From: Xanthomonas theicola
GTDB taxonomy: Bacteria; Pseudomonadota; Gammaproteobacteria; Xanthomonadales; Xanthomonadaceae
DNA: 64,000 nt
NCBI RefSeq assembly: GCF_014236795.1
Contig: NZ_CP049017.1
Location: 4,680,642-4,744,641, forward strand
Reading direction: 5' to 3'
In this document: piece after piece, positions 46,096-54,986 of the stretch
Numbering within the stretch: position 1 is the stretch's first letter
Layout: the number at the start of each line of letters is the position of its first letter
Notes under the pieces: generated by a model
The model's input: only the letters and a program-made list of their open reading frames with translations
The model's database searches: none
Told to the model about the DNA's origin: nothing
Program-made: the position numbers and the translations under genes

Positions 46096-46896
46096 TCAGC
46101 CCGGTGTGAAGGCAGCTTGCAGCCGAGTCAGCATGCTGAGCAGGCGCTGCGCCCATTGCCGCTGCCCGGCGGAGGCGGCGATCAGGTCCTGGCGGATCTC
46201 CAGTTCCACGTGCGCCAGGCCGCGCGCCTCGGCGTGCACCGGAATCGCGTAGTCGGTGGCGTCGCTGACCGAATACGGCTGGTTGTCGCCGATCACCAGC
46301 CCGGGCTGGGCGCGCAGCTCGGCCAGCAGCGCCTGCGCGAAGCGCGCATCGCGCTGGTACAGCACGCCGGCGTGCCAGGGCCGGGCCACGCCCGCCAGCG
46401 CCGGGGTGAAGCTGTGCATGGCGATCAGGATGGTGGCGGTGCCGGCGTCGCGGCGGCGGTCCAGTTCCGCACCGATGCGCGCATGGTAGGGGGCGAAGAT
46501 CGCGCCGGCGCGGGCCGCGCGGGCCGCAGCGTCCAGGCCCTGGTTGCCCGGCACCACGGTGCCGTCGCTGGCCTCGGCGATCGAGCCCGGCGCCGCCAGC
46601 GGCCGGTTGCAGTCGATCACCAGCCGCGAATAGGTCTGCATGATCGCGAACGCGTCCAGCGCCTGCGCCAGCGCACGGGTGACGCCGGCGATGCCGATGT
46701 CCCAGCCGATATGCCGGTCCAGTTCGTGCTGCGGCAGGCCCAGGTCGGCCAGCGCGCGCGGCACCTGCCGCCCGGCGTGGTCGGCGATCAGCAGATAGGG
46801 CGAGCGGCCCTGCGCCTGGTACACGCGATACGGCGGCGGATCGCCGGCGCCGAGCAGGGACGGCGCGGCATCGGCATGCGGCGTCGGCTCAACCAC
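46096..46896 (-). CDS. N-formylglutamate amidohydrolase family protein
   Basis: This 266-residue protein of the N-formylglutamate amidohydrolase family has the typical metal-site stretches LLIADHAGRQVPRAL near residue 36, HIGWDIGIAGVTRALAQALD near residue 61, and YSRLVIDCNRPL near residue 90. TILIAMHSFTPALAGVARPWH lies near residue 155. The family includes histidine-degradation HutG2-type enzymes and others of unknown substrate, and no hut genes are nearby. Its start overlaps the end of the NUDIX gene by 8 bases, indicating coupling. Confidence 0.88.
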   Translation of the reverse strand: MVEPTPHADAAPSLLGAGDPPPYRVYQAQGRSPYLLIADHAGRQVPRALADLGLPQHELDRHIGWDIGIAGVTRALAQALDAFAIMQTYSRLVIDCNRPLAAPGSIAEASDGTVVPGNQGLDAAARAARAGAIFAPYHARIGAELDRRRDAGTATILIAMHSFTPALAGVARPWHAGVLYQRDARFAQALLAELRAQPGLVIGDNQPYSVSDATDYAIPVHAEARGLAHVELEIRQDLIAASAGQRQWAQRLLSMLTRLQAAFTPG

Positions 46897-47440
46897 GCGG
46901 GGTGCCGTCCAGCTGATGCTCGATCATCCACAGCCCGGCCCACAGCTTGGCGTCCAGCTCGTAGCCTTCCCCCATCTTCTGCACCAGCCAGGCCGCGGCG
47001 CGCGCGCGCGGCACCAAGTGCACGGTGATGTCCTCGCTGGCGTCGCCGCCGCCGTCGCCGACCTTGCGCAGGCCGCTGGCGCGGACGAAGGCGACCTTCT
47101 CGCTGCTGGCGCCGGAGGAGGTCGGGCCGATCATCAGCACCTCGGCGTGGTCGGCGGTCCAGCCAGTTTCTTCCTCCAGCTCGCGCACCGCCGAGACCTC
47201 GATCGATTCGCTGGCGTCGGTGTCGCCGACCAGCCCGGCCGGCATCTCGATGGTGCGCGCCTGCAGCGGCACGCGGAACTGTTCGACGAACAGCACGTCG
47301 TCGTCCGGGGTCACCGCGACGACGATCGCGGCCAGGCCGCCGGCGTGCACGCGTTCGGAATACTCCCAGCTGCCGCGCACCACCATGCGCTGATATTTGC
47401 CTTCGTAGACGACGCGGGGCGGAGAGTCGTGGCGGGTCAT
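46889..47440 (-). CDS. NUDIX hydrolase (ADP-ribose pyrophosphatase-like)
   Basis: This 183-residue NUDIX enzyme has the box GLVGDTDASESIEVSAVRELEEETGW near residues 72-97, with the catalytic REVEEE-type glutamates visible as RELEEETG. The upstream part (VVAVTPDDDVLFVEQFRVPLQ, RTIEMPAG) matches ADP-ribose pyrophosphatases of the NudF type. The exact nucleotide substrate is not deducible. It is the first gene of a three-gene minus-strand run with the amidohydrolase and transglutaminase genes. Confidence 0.9.
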   Translation of the reverse strand: MTRHDSPPRVVYEGKYQRMVVRGSWEYSERVHAGGLAAIVVAVTPDDDVLFVEQFRVPLQARTIEMPAGLVGDTDASESIEVSAVRELEEETGWTADHAEVLMIGPTSSGASSEKVAFVRASGLRKVGDGGGDASEDITVHLVPRARAAAWLVQKMGEGYELDAKLWAGLWMIEHQLDGTPRG

Positions 47441-47554
47441 GGGCGGCGTTCGCTCGGTTCGGAAGAAGGAAGGTGGCGCGCCGCGTCAGCGCGCGGCCTG
47501 GCTGTCCCGGAGTGTAGAGCCAAGCGCGTCATTCGCATCGCGCCGACGCGACGC

Positions 47555-48478
47555 CTAGCCGACGGGACCGTCCAGTCCCGCCGCCTGCAGCAGCCGGCGC
47601 CGGGTCAGCGGGCCGAAGCGCAGCGTCTCGCACAGACCGTGCAACATGTCGGCATCGGCCAGGCCGCGTGCGAAACCGGGCGCGGCCGAATGCAGCGGCG
47701 CGTCCAGCGCGATGGTGGCCAGCTGCCGCCACAGCAGCGCATGCGCGCGCTGCTCGCGCAGGCGCGCGGCCATCTGCGCTGCGCCGCGCAGGCGCAGGAA
47801 CGCGACCTCGTCGACGCGCGCCAGCAGCGTGTCCAGGTCGCCGAAATGCGCCAGCAGGATCGCCGCCGACTTGGCGCCGATGCCGGTGACGCCGGGGATG
47901 TTGTCGATCGCATCGCCGGTCAGCGCCAGGTAGTCGGCGATCTGGTGCGCGTGCACGCCGTGCCGGGCCTTCACCCCGGCCGCGTCCCAGCGCTGGCCGC
48001 GTGCGTAGTCCCATTGTTGGTCGAAATCGAGCAGCAACTGCGACAGGTCCTTGTCGGCGGACACGATCACGCCGTGGAAGCCGGTCCTGCGCACGCTGTG
48101 CAGCGCGCTGCCGATCAGGTCGTCGGCCTCGTAGTCGTGATGGGCCAGCACGCCCAGGCCCAGTGCCGCGCACAGCGCCTTGCAGTGCGCGAACTGGCGT
48201 CGCAGCGCGTCCGGCGCCGGCGCGCGGTTGGCCTTGTAGGCGGCGTACAGGCGATTGCGGAAGCAGCTTTCCAGCGCTTCGTCGAAGGCGATCGCGATGT
48301 GCAGCGGGCGCTCGCGTTCGAGCAGGTCGAGCAGGAAGCGGGCGAAGCCGTGCACCGCGTTGGTCGGCCAGCCCTGCGCATCCTGGAACTCGTCGGGGAC
48401 CGAGTGCCAGGCGCGGAACACGTACAGGCTGGCGTCGACCAGATACAGCGGCCGCGACGTCGGCGCCGCTGCGTTCAC
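47555..48478 (-). CDS. 5'-3' exonuclease / flap endonuclease
   Basis: This is a 307-residue PIN-like and helix-3-turn-helix nuclease, similar to the 5' nuclease domain of DNA polymerase I and to ExoIX. Acidic metal-binding motifs are visible: LYLVDASLYVFRAWHS, AIAFDEALESCFRNRLYAAY, DYEADDLIGSALHS, VIVSADKDLSQLL and LALTGDAIDNIPGVTGIGAKSA. The start is a GTG at 48478 that overlaps the stop of the nitroreductase gene (GTGA). Such stand-alone 5' nucleases help process Okazaki fragments or repair intermediates. Confidence 0.9.
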   Translation of the reverse strand: MNAAAPTSRPLYLVDASLYVFRAWHSVPDEFQDAQGWPTNAVHGFARFLLDLLERERPLHIAIAFDEALESCFRNRLYAAYKANRAPAPDALRRQFAHCKALCAALGLGVLAHHDYEADDLIGSALHSVRRTGFHGVIVSADKDLSQLLLDFDQQWDYARGQRWDAAGVKARHGVHAHQIADYLALTGDAIDNIPGVTGIGAKSAAILLAHFGDLDTLLARVDEVAFLRLRGAAQMAARLREQRAHALLWRQLATIALDAPLHSAAPGFARGLADADMLHGLCETLRFGPLTRRRLLQAAGLDGPVG

Positions 48479-49047
48479 GGCGTCCAGTCGCTGAGCAGTT
48501 GCCGCGGATCGGGGCGTTCGCGCTCCGGCGCCTGCACGCGCGGCGTGCCGATATGGATGAAGCCGGCGATGCGCTCGTTGGCGGCCAGGCCCAGCCGCGT
48601 CGCCACCGCCGCGTCGTAGGCCATCCAGGCGGTCAGCCATTGCGCGCCGAAGCCGTAGGCCTGCGCCGCCTGCAGCAGGGCGAAGCAGACCGAACCGGCG
48701 GTCAGCCACTGCTCGATCTCCGGCACCTTTTCGGCATACAGCCGCGCGATCACCACGATCGCCAGCGGCGCATGCGCGAACCGCTCGCGGTCCTTCTGCA
48801 CCGCGGCGGCAGGCGCGTCCGGGTCGCGCTGCAGCGTGCGCTCGGCCAGAAACTCGCCCAGCGCCAGGCGCGACGGACCGGCTATGCGCAGGAACCGGAA
48901 CGGCACCAGCTTGCCGTGATCGGGCACGCGCACGGCCGAGCGCAGCATCGCCAGCAGGGTCGCGTCGTCGGGTCCGGGCTCGCCCAGTTGCTTGGATGGC
49001 ACCGAGCGGCGCTCATCCAGCGCTTGCAGCGAGTGAAATGTGCGCAT
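48475..49047 (-). CDS. Nitroreductase family FMN oxidoreductase
   Basis: This 190-residue protein of the small nitroreductase group (YdjA-like) has the FMN phosphate contact RRSVPSKQLGEPGPD near the N-terminus and VRVPDHGKLVPFRFLRI near residue 38. LTAGSVCFALLQAAQAYGFGAQWLT lies near residue 117, and GFIHIGTPRVQAPERERPD near the C-terminus. Proteins of this size form FMN-binding dimers that reduce nitroaromatics or quinones with NAD(P)H; the natural substrate is unknown. It is coupled to the downstream exonuclease by a 4-base overlap. Confidence 0.9.
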   Translation of the reverse strand: MRTFHSLQALDERRSVPSKQLGEPGPDDATLLAMLRSAVRVPDHGKLVPFRFLRIAGPSRLALGEFLAERTLQRDPDAPAAAVQKDRERFAHAPLAIVVIARLYAEKVPEIEQWLTAGSVCFALLQAAQAYGFGAQWLTAWMAYDAAVATRLGLAANERIAGFIHIGTPRVQAPERERPDPRQLLSDWTP

Positions 49048-49218
49048 AGCCTCGATTCCGTGGGTGGGGCGCAGGATTATAGTCGTGCGCCCAGCAGCGG
49101 CAGCGGATGCCGCGGTTGCGCGCGGGGTCAAGTTGCGTTGCGGACTTGCCGCTAACTTCCAAATCGACGTCGGTCTCACTCGAGCTTGCGTATCACATTG
49201 CCATGACACTAGCCGAAT

Positions 49219-49773
49219 ATGCCGAGGCGCGACGGCCCAGCCGCAACTCGGGACCTGCTCGGCCAGGTCCGGGGCGTGCCAGAGGCGCTCGCCGATGCGT
49301 TGTTCCGCATGGCCGAGCGCGCCGGGCCGGCCCGGAACGACTGCTTGGAGGCGATCCAACTGCTGCAGCAGCAGCGCGCGCCGATCGTGGCGCGCTTCCG
49401 CGGACACCTGACACAGGCCTGGCAGGCGCGGGAGGCCGGTCGCCCGTTGTTGGTGGAGCGTTCGCTGGCACGCGAGCGCGGCGACCTCGGCCTGGTCTCG
49501 GCGCAGGAGCTGGACGTGCGCCTGGCGATGGGCCTCTGGTTGGACTTCGTCGACCGCGAGGGGCGCGTGCAGCCGGGCAAGCTGTCCTGGATGAGCCCGA
49601 TCCCGTCGCGGCGGATGTTCGTCAACCGCTGCGGCGGCCGTCTGCGCGTGGCATCGCCGGAGGCGCCGGCGATGGTGGTGCAGTTGGGCCGGTTGCGCCT
49701 GCATCGCGACGACGACGCGTTCTACGGCGCGATGCAGGGCGCGGTGGGCCGGCTGGAGCGCGGCGCGGCCTGA
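49219..49773 (+). CDS. Miniature DUF1631 paralogue (N- and C-termini joined)
   Basis: This 184-residue protein matches only the two ends of the 775-residue DUF1631 protein encoded next to it. Residues to about 103 (LADALFRMAERAG, RFRGHLTQAWQAREAG, LGLVSAQELDVRLAM) match the N-terminus of the larger protein. The sequence then continues directly with GLWLDFVDREGRVQPGKLSW and QLGRLRLHRDDDAFYGAMQG, which matches its last 80 residues. About 575 central residues are absent. The start is uncertain: an ATG at 49203 opens another frame, which raises the chance of a frameshift near the start. Function unknown. Confidence 0.72.
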   Translation: MPRRDGPAATRDLLGQVRGVPEALADALFRMAERAGPARNDCLEAIQLLQQQRAPIVARFRGHLTQAWQAREAGRPLLVERSLARERGDLGLVSAQELDVRLAMGLWLDFVDREGRVQPGKLSWMSPIPSRRMFVNRCGGRLRVASPEAPAMVVQLGRLRLHRDDDAFYGAMQGAVGRLERGAA

Positions 49774-49996
49774 ACATCGGGCGGCGGGAACGCGTTCAGG
49801 CGGTTGCAGGGCAGCGTTACACCGACAGCGCCTAGGATGCGACACCAGGTCACGTTCCGGAGCGAAAAATGCCTAGCGCATCACGGTTGTTGTTCAGGTT
49901 CCTTGCCTACCATGCGAAAGCGGCGACACGGGCCGCGTTCGCTCGATATCCATTCACTTCCTTTCCAGCGTCGCTGCCGGCGCGGAGCCTTTGCGC

Positions 49997-52324
49997 ATGA
50001 CGTTCAGCCCCAGCTCGCCGTATGCACATTCCGCGCGGGACCCGCAGTTGCTGACGCGGGCGCGCGACGGCATGCTGCCGGTGCTGGGGCAGGCGTTCGC
50101 CGCCGCGCTGGCGCATTTCGACGACGTGCTGTTCGACCGCGCCGAGCGCGCGGGCGCATCGCAACTGCTGTTCCTGGACGGCATGCGCGAACTGCGCCGC
50201 CGCCGCGACGAGATCGCCGCGCGCTTTCGTGCGCAGTTGGACCAGGCCTGGCAGGCGCTGGAAGCGGGCACGCCGCTATCGGCCGAAGTGGCGCTGGCCG
50301 GCTACGGCCAGGGCCTGAGCCTGGTGTCCGAGCACGAGCTGGAATCGCGGCTGGCGGTGCGCAACCTGGCCAGCGTGCTGCTGCGCGAATGGAAGCCGGT
50401 GCTCAGCCGTATCGACCGCCGCCTGGGCTGGATCGCCGGCGGCCTGGAGCTGGACGCCGACACCAATCCGGTCGGCCCCGAACACATCGGCGTCGCGGTG
50501 CATGCCGCCTTTTCCACCAGCGACCTGGCCCCGGAAGTGCGGCTGGTGCTGATCAAGCTGTGCGAGCGCGACCTCACCGCCGGCATCGGCAAGCTTTACC
50601 AGGAACTGGACGACAGCCTGGCGCGGGCCGGCGTGATGCCGGAGATCTCGCGGCCACGGCCGCCACCGCCGCCGCAGCGTGCGCCGGCGCCGGAAGAGCG
50701 CCAGGCCCGCGGCGACAGCCCCGGTTTCGGCGAGGACGGCAGCGCCGCCGGCGAGGCGGGCGAGTACGACGAGCACTACGCACCGGCCTGGGCCAGCCGC
50801 TTCGTCAACCGCTGGGCCGAGAGCCGCGGCCGCCTGCAGGCCACCGACGGCTACGCCGAGGCCGGCGCCAACCTGCCCGGCGGCAGCCAGGGCGTCTTGC
50901 TGGAGGCGCTGCACGAACTGCTGCAGCAGACCCGCAGCGTGCGCGAGAGCGCCACCTCCGCGGCCACCGCCGCGGTCGGCCAGCAGCGGCCGCTGAGCCA
51001 GCGCGAGATGATGTCGGTGCTGTCGCTGCTGCAGGCCACGCCCAGCGCCACGCTGCACGCGGCGATCGGCGACGACGACGAATCGCTGGCGCAGCGGCTG
51101 AAGAGCGAAGTGCTGTCCAACGCCACCCAGTTCGGCGTGGATCCGGCGCATGCGCGGCTGGATCCGGTCGACGAGGACGCGATCGATCTGGTTGGCATGC
51201 TGTTCGACGTGATGCTCGACGAACGCGACCTGGAAGGGCGCTCGCGCGAGCTGATCGCGCGTCTGGTGGTGCCGTTCGTCAAGGTCGCGCTGCTGGACCG
51301 GCGCATGTTCGTGCAGAAGACCCATCCGGCGCGGCGCCTGCTCAACTCGCTGGCCGAGGCCTGCGAGGGCAACACCGGCGAAAGCCCGGCCGAGCGCGTG
51401 CTGATGGGCAAGGTCGAGGAGATCATCGATCGGCTGGTCGCCGAGTTCAACGAGAACCTGGCCATCTTCCTGACCCTGGAAGAGGAATTCCGCGATTTCC
51501 TGGTCCAGCACCGGCGCCGCATCGAGATCGCCGAGCGCCGTGCCGCCGAGACCCAGCGCGGCCAGGAGAAGCTGGAACTGGCCCGGCAGCGCGCCGAGGC
51601 CGAACTGCAGGTGCGGCTGCCGGGCCTGCAACTGCCGCAGGCGCTGGAGGATTTCCTGCGCCAGCCCTGGCAGCACCACCTGACCATGGCGGTGCTGCGC
51701 GAGGGCGAGGACGGCGCCGGCGTGCGCGATGCGCTGGCGCTGGCCGACGGCCTGCTCGAGGAAGCGGCCGAGGCGCAGCGCCACATCGTCGGCAAGCCCT
51801 GGCTGCAGGCCTGGCAAGGCCCGTTGCACAAGGTGTTCGCCAACGTCGGCCTGCATGCCGAGGCCGCCACCGCGGCGATCAACGCGCTGCACGACACTTT
51901 GCAGTCGGTCGCCGAATCGCGCCCGGAGCTGGAACGCCCGCTGCCGGAACTGCCGTCGGTGGCGCTGCCGCCGCCGCCGTTGCAGGAGGCGCAACCGGTG
52001 GGACTGACCACGCCGGACACCGTGGACGATTTCGACAACGCCGACGCCGACCGCTTCCGCGCGATGGCGATCGGCACCTGGCTGGACTTCATCGACCGCG
52101 ACGGCAAGGTGCAGACCGGCAAGCTGTCGTGGGTGAGCCCGATCTCGTCGCGGCTGCTGTTCGTCAATCGCCGCGGCGTGCGCTTCTGCGTGGCCTCGCC
52201 GGAGGAGCTGGCGGTGATGGTGCGGCTGGGCCGGCTGCGCAGCCACATCAACGACGGCGCCTTCGACAGTGCGATGCAGGGCGTTATCGACCGCCTGGAT
52301 CCGCACAACGCCACCTTGCATTAG
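49997..52324 (+). CDS. DUF1631 family protein
   Basis: This is a 775-residue DUF1631 protein starting at the ATG at 49997. The N-terminal region (RARDGMLPVLGQAFAAALAH) and a central helical core are recognisable. Core stretches include LKSEVLSNATQFGVDPAHAR near residue 365, DLVGMLFDVMLDERDLEGRS and LVVPFVKVALLDRRMFVQKT. A charged coiled-coil-like stretch (IEIAERRAAETQRGQEKLEL) follows near residue 510. The C-terminal module GTWLDFIDRDGKVQTGKLSW with ASPEELAVMVRLGRLRSH resembles a PilZ-like beta domain. The family is cytoplasmic and uncharacterised. A tandem miniature copy lies 223 bases upstream. Confidence 0.9.
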   Translation: MTFSPSSPYAHSARDPQLLTRARDGMLPVLGQAFAAALAHFDDVLFDRAERAGASQLLFLDGMRELRRRRDEIAARFRAQLDQAWQALEAGTPLSAEVALAGYGQGLSLVSEHELESRLAVRNLASVLLREWKPVLSRIDRRLGWIAGGLELDADTNPVGPEHIGVAVHAAFSTSDLAPEVRLVLIKLCERDLTAGIGKLYQELDDSLARAGVMPEISRPRPPPPPQRAPAPEERQARGDSPGFGEDGSAAGEAGEYDEHYAPAWASRFVNRWAESRGRLQATDGYAEAGANLPGGSQGVLLEALHELLQQTRSVRESATSAATAAVGQQRPLSQREMMSVLSLLQATPSATLHAAIGDDDESLAQRLKSEVLSNATQFGVDPAHARLDPVDEDAIDLVGMLFDVMLDERDLEGRSRELIARLVVPFVKVALLDRRMFVQKTHPARRLLNSLAEACEGNTGESPAERVLMGKVEEIIDRLVAEFNENLAIFLTLEEEFRDFLVQHRRRIEIAERRAAETQRGQEKLELARQRAEAELQVRLPGLQLPQALEDFLRQPWQHHLTMAVLREGEDGAGVRDALALADGLLEEAAEAQRHIVGKPWLQAWQGPLHKVFANVGLHAEAATAAINALHDTLQSVAESRPELERPLPELPSVALPPPPLQEAQPVGLTTPDTVDDFDNADADRFRAMAIGTWLDFIDRDGKVQTGKLSWVSPISSRLLFVNRRGVRFCVASPEELAVMVRLGRLRSHINDGAFDSAMQGVIDRLDPHNATLH

Positions 52325-52411
52325 GGCCGGCCCGCGCGGTCGCGGCATGGTCTGCGGTCAGGCCAATCGCAAGAAACTCGCGAGAGGCTTTTCTGGTCAT
52401 TGGTTTTGTTT

Positions 52412-52417
52412 TATAAT
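52412..52417 (+). promoter_or_regulatory. Consensus -10 hexamer upstream of the 155-residue ORF
   Basis: A perfect TATAAT lies 30 bases before the ATG at 52447 in an AT-rich leader. The -35 region is weak at any normal spacing. I looked for the plant-inducible-promoter box (TTCGC-N15-TTCGC) used by type III effector genes in Xanthomonas and did not find it. Confidence 0.45.
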
Positions 52418-52446
52418 GAAGATATTATTGATCGATGAGAGTGGAA

Positions 52447-52914
52447 ATGCAAAATAATTTTGCTATTCAATCAGGCGCGCCCGCCTATTCTGGCGAATCT
52501 GCGCTGTCTAATGTGGCGATGCGCGACGCTGGCGCGTTCATCGGTAGAATCAAGTCGGTAGCTGTAGGTTCAGAGCCTATGCCGAGAAGAAATGATGATT
52601 ATGCTCATGCTCTGGCTTACAGTTATCATCTGCCCAAGATAAGGCATAAAAGAAACTTTGATTCGCACTGCCAAAGAATAGACGATACTTATGATGAGTT
52701 CAAGCGAATAGGTGGGGCAAGGGGAAGCTGGGGCGTAAAGCATATGCAAGTCCATAAGGATTATTGCGATGAAATGAAAGAACGAGCAAAATCCGCCGAG
52801 TCGGCCACTACAGGCAAAAGTGCATATAAATCTCTGTGCAGGCCAGGAAATCTATACTCGGCGGTCGTGGCTAATTTTGTACTCAAGGTCTTAAGGTGCA
52901 GGGTCTGGGGGTAG
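52447..52914 (+). CDS. Low-GC hypothetical protein, possible effector fragment
   Basis: This 155-residue protein is of no recognised family. It is in clearly lower-GC DNA than the flanking DUF1631 and pntA genes, which suggests horizontal origin. The ATG at 52447 has GAGAG just upstream; an alternative ATG at 52435 adds four residues. The first 45 residues are Ser/Ala/Gly-rich and flexible, followed by a polar, His/Lys-rich body (HALAYSYHLPKIRHKRNFDS, GSWGVKHMQVHKDYCDEMKE). It may be truncated at its 3' end by neighbouring insertion-sequence debris. A type III effector fragment is possible but unproven. Confidence 0.5.
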   Translation: MQNNFAIQSGAPAYSGESALSNVAMRDAGAFIGRIKSVAVGSEPMPRRNDDYAHALAYSYHLPKIRHKRNFDSHCQRIDDTYDEFKRIGGARGSWGVKHMQVHKDYCDEMKERAKSAESATTGKSAYKSLCRPGNLYSAVVANFVLKVLRCRVWG

Positions 52915-53123
52915 GTCACAGCAGACGGCGAAACCGGCGCGGGCGGCGCTGCTGGATGCATGAGATCGCGGCGAGCCGGGGTTTTGGTTCTCGCCCCGGT
53001 TCCTTCGTCTCGAGCGGATCGGCCCGGACGGCCGCTACCGAGGCGGTTTCGCTATCGTTCACCGCCGTACGGTCGGCGGCCTCGGCGGTCAACCCGCGCA
53101 GGCGGCGAGCATGGCCGCACAAC

Positions 53124-53762
53124 GGCACTGTTGCGAACAGCCAGTGGTGGCGAGCGGATTGCCGTCTTTTACTGAGGCATCTGCATGTGAATCCTTGGCG
53201 GCACTGGCGCAATCCCTCCGGGTTCAGTCTCTGGCATGTTGACGGAACTTACATGAAAGTCGACGGGCGTTGGGGTATCCGTATCGTGCCGTCGATGACA
53301 AAGGTCGAATCAACGCTTTTTATCTCTCTGCACGCCATGACAGCTGAGCTGCATGCCTGTTTCTGGGGGTGTCAAACGACGTGAGGCAGAAGCAGATCCC
53401 GCGACCCATCAATACGGACAGGGCTCCGTCACATGGCCGGGTGCTGGCTCCGCTGAAACGCGAGGAGCGATGTCCATCTGATGTTGAACACCGGCAGATC
53501 AAATACAGGAACGACGTAATCGAATGCCATCATGGCAAGCCGAAACGGATAATCGGCGCCACGCTGCGGTTTACATCGATGAAGACGGCGTATGCCACGG
53601 TCAAGGGGATTGAAGTGATGCGGGCGCTGCGTGAAGGACGCGCAGCCTCATTTTATTTCGGCCATCCCCTGGGTAAGATGCGACCAGTGAGCAGAGTGCT
53701 TGAAATGCAAGCCTCTGTCACCAGACCGGAGGCTTGTCCGTCCTCATGTTTGCAACAGTGCC
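53124..53762 (+). mobile_element. Internally deleted IS6-family element
   Basis: The ends GGCACTGTTGCGAAC (53124-53138) and TTTGCAACAGTGCC (53749-53762) are IS6/IS26-type terminal repeats. The interior carries a broken transposase. WHVDGTYMKVDGRW near 53231, the first DDE Asp region, loses frame soon after. DRAPSHGRVLAPLKREERCP follows in another frame, and the end FTSMKTAYATVKGIEVMRAL near 53570-53625 is typical of the family. At 639 bp it is shorter than full IS6 elements. No 8-bp target duplication is seen. Confidence 0.85.
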
Positions 53763-53773
53763 CGGGGAATCGC

Positions 53774-54853
53774 ATGGCAGTGCAGGTGCTAGTGGTGAAA
53801 GAGTCCGCGTATGGCGAACGCCGCGTGGCGGCGACGCCGGAGACGGTGAAGAGACTCGGCGCGCTCGGCGCGCAGGTGCACGTGGAGCCTGGTGCCGGCG
53901 CCGCGGCCGGGTTCGTCGATGCGGCCTATCTGGCCGCCGGCGCACAGCTCGCCGATGCCGCGAGCCCGGCCCATGCCGATCTGGTGCTGTGCGTGCAGCC
54001 GCTGCCGGTGGCGGCGCTGAACCAGCTCAAGTCCGCCGCCGGCGTGGTCGGCATCCTGCAGCCGCAGGCCGATCCGGCGCGCGCCGAAGCGATGCGGGCG
54101 CGGCAACTGGTCGCGTTCCCGCTGGAGCGGCTGCCGCGTAGCACCCGCGCGCAGGCGATGGACGTGCTCAGTTCGCAGGCCGGCATGGCCGGCTACAAAG
54201 CGACCCTGATCGCCGCGCAGCTGGCCCCGCGCTTCTTCCCAATGCTGACCACCGCCGCCGGCACCATCCGCCCGTCGAAGGTGCTGATCGTCGGTGCCGG
54301 TGTCGCCGGCCTGCAGGCGATCGCCACCGCCAAGCGGCTGGGCGCGCAGGTGGAGGGCTTCGACGTGCGCCCGGAGACGCGCGAGCAGATCGAGTCGCTG
54401 GGCGGCAGGTTTCTCGACCTGGGCGTCAGTGCCGCGGGCGAGGGCGGCTATGCGCGGCAGCTGACCGATGTCGAGCGCGCCGAGCAGCAGCAGCGTCTGG
54501 CCGATCACCTCAAGAGCATCGACGTGGTGGTGTGCACCGCCGCGGTACCCGGTCGGCCAGCGCCGAAGATCCTCAGCGCGGCGATGGTCGAGGGCATGAA
54601 ACCGGGCGGCGTGGTGGTCGACCTGGCCGCCGAGACCGGCGGCAACTGCGAACTGACCCGGCCCGGCGAGACCATCGACCACGGCGGCGTGCTCGTCGCC
54701 GGCCCGCTCGACCTGGCCAGCATGGGCGCGGTGCACGCCAGCGAGATGTATGCGCGCAACGTCTGCAACTTCGTCGCGCTGTTCCTGAAGGACGGCGTGA
54801 TCGTCTACGACTGGGACGACGAACTGCTGGCCAAGACGCGCTGGACCGGCTGA
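53774..54853 (+). CDS. pntA: NAD(P) transhydrogenase subunit alpha, part 1
   Basis: This is the soluble NAD(H)-binding domain I of the proton-pumping transhydrogenase, encoded separately from the membrane part. The 359-residue protein starts MAVQVLVVKESAYGERRVAA. It has GAGVAGLQAIATAKRLGAQ (Rossmann loop) near residue 176 and the QDDE-equivalent hydride-transfer region around LSSQAGMAGYKATL near residue 135. GGVVVDLAAETGGNCELT and SMGAVHASEMYARNVCNFVA follow. The ATG at 53774 has GGGGAA upstream. An IS6-family end lies only 11 bases before the start codon, so the native promoter has probably been displaced. The partner subunits lie 1.7 kb downstream. Confidence 0.95.
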   Translation: MAVQVLVVKESAYGERRVAATPETVKRLGALGAQVHVEPGAGAAAGFVDAAYLAAGAQLADAASPAHADLVLCVQPLPVAALNQLKSAAGVVGILQPQADPARAEAMRARQLVAFPLERLPRSTRAQAMDVLSSQAGMAGYKATLIAAQLAPRFFPMLTTAAGTIRPSKVLIVGAGVAGLQAIATAKRLGAQVEGFDVRPETREQIESLGGRFLDLGVSAAGEGGYARQLTDVERAEQQQRLADHLKSIDVVVCTAAVPGRPAPKILSAAMVEGMKPGGVVVDLAAETGGNCELTRPGETIDHGGVLVAGPLDLASMGAVHASEMYARNVCNFVALFLKDGVIVYDWDDELLAKTRWTG

Positions 54854-54986
54854 GCGCGGCGCTTGCCCGGACCGCGGGCGCTGTCCATGCCCGCACTGCG
54901 GCCAGCGGCGGCCGTGGAGCCTCTCCGGCCCGCTGCGCCAGCGACGCCAGCGGCGACCGGCTGCAGCGGTCGCGGCCGCGCCACGC

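Noticed and set aside
52325..52446. Plant-inducible-promoter box for the low-GC ORF
   Set aside because: No TTCGC-N15-TTCGC pair is present, so hrp-type control is not supported by sequence.
52930..53123. Segment before the IS6 element as a gene
   Set aside because: It is high-GC with a weak CCGGGG/CCCCGG stem (about 52976-53005). Open frames are short and motif-free, so it is treated as debris of unknown origin.
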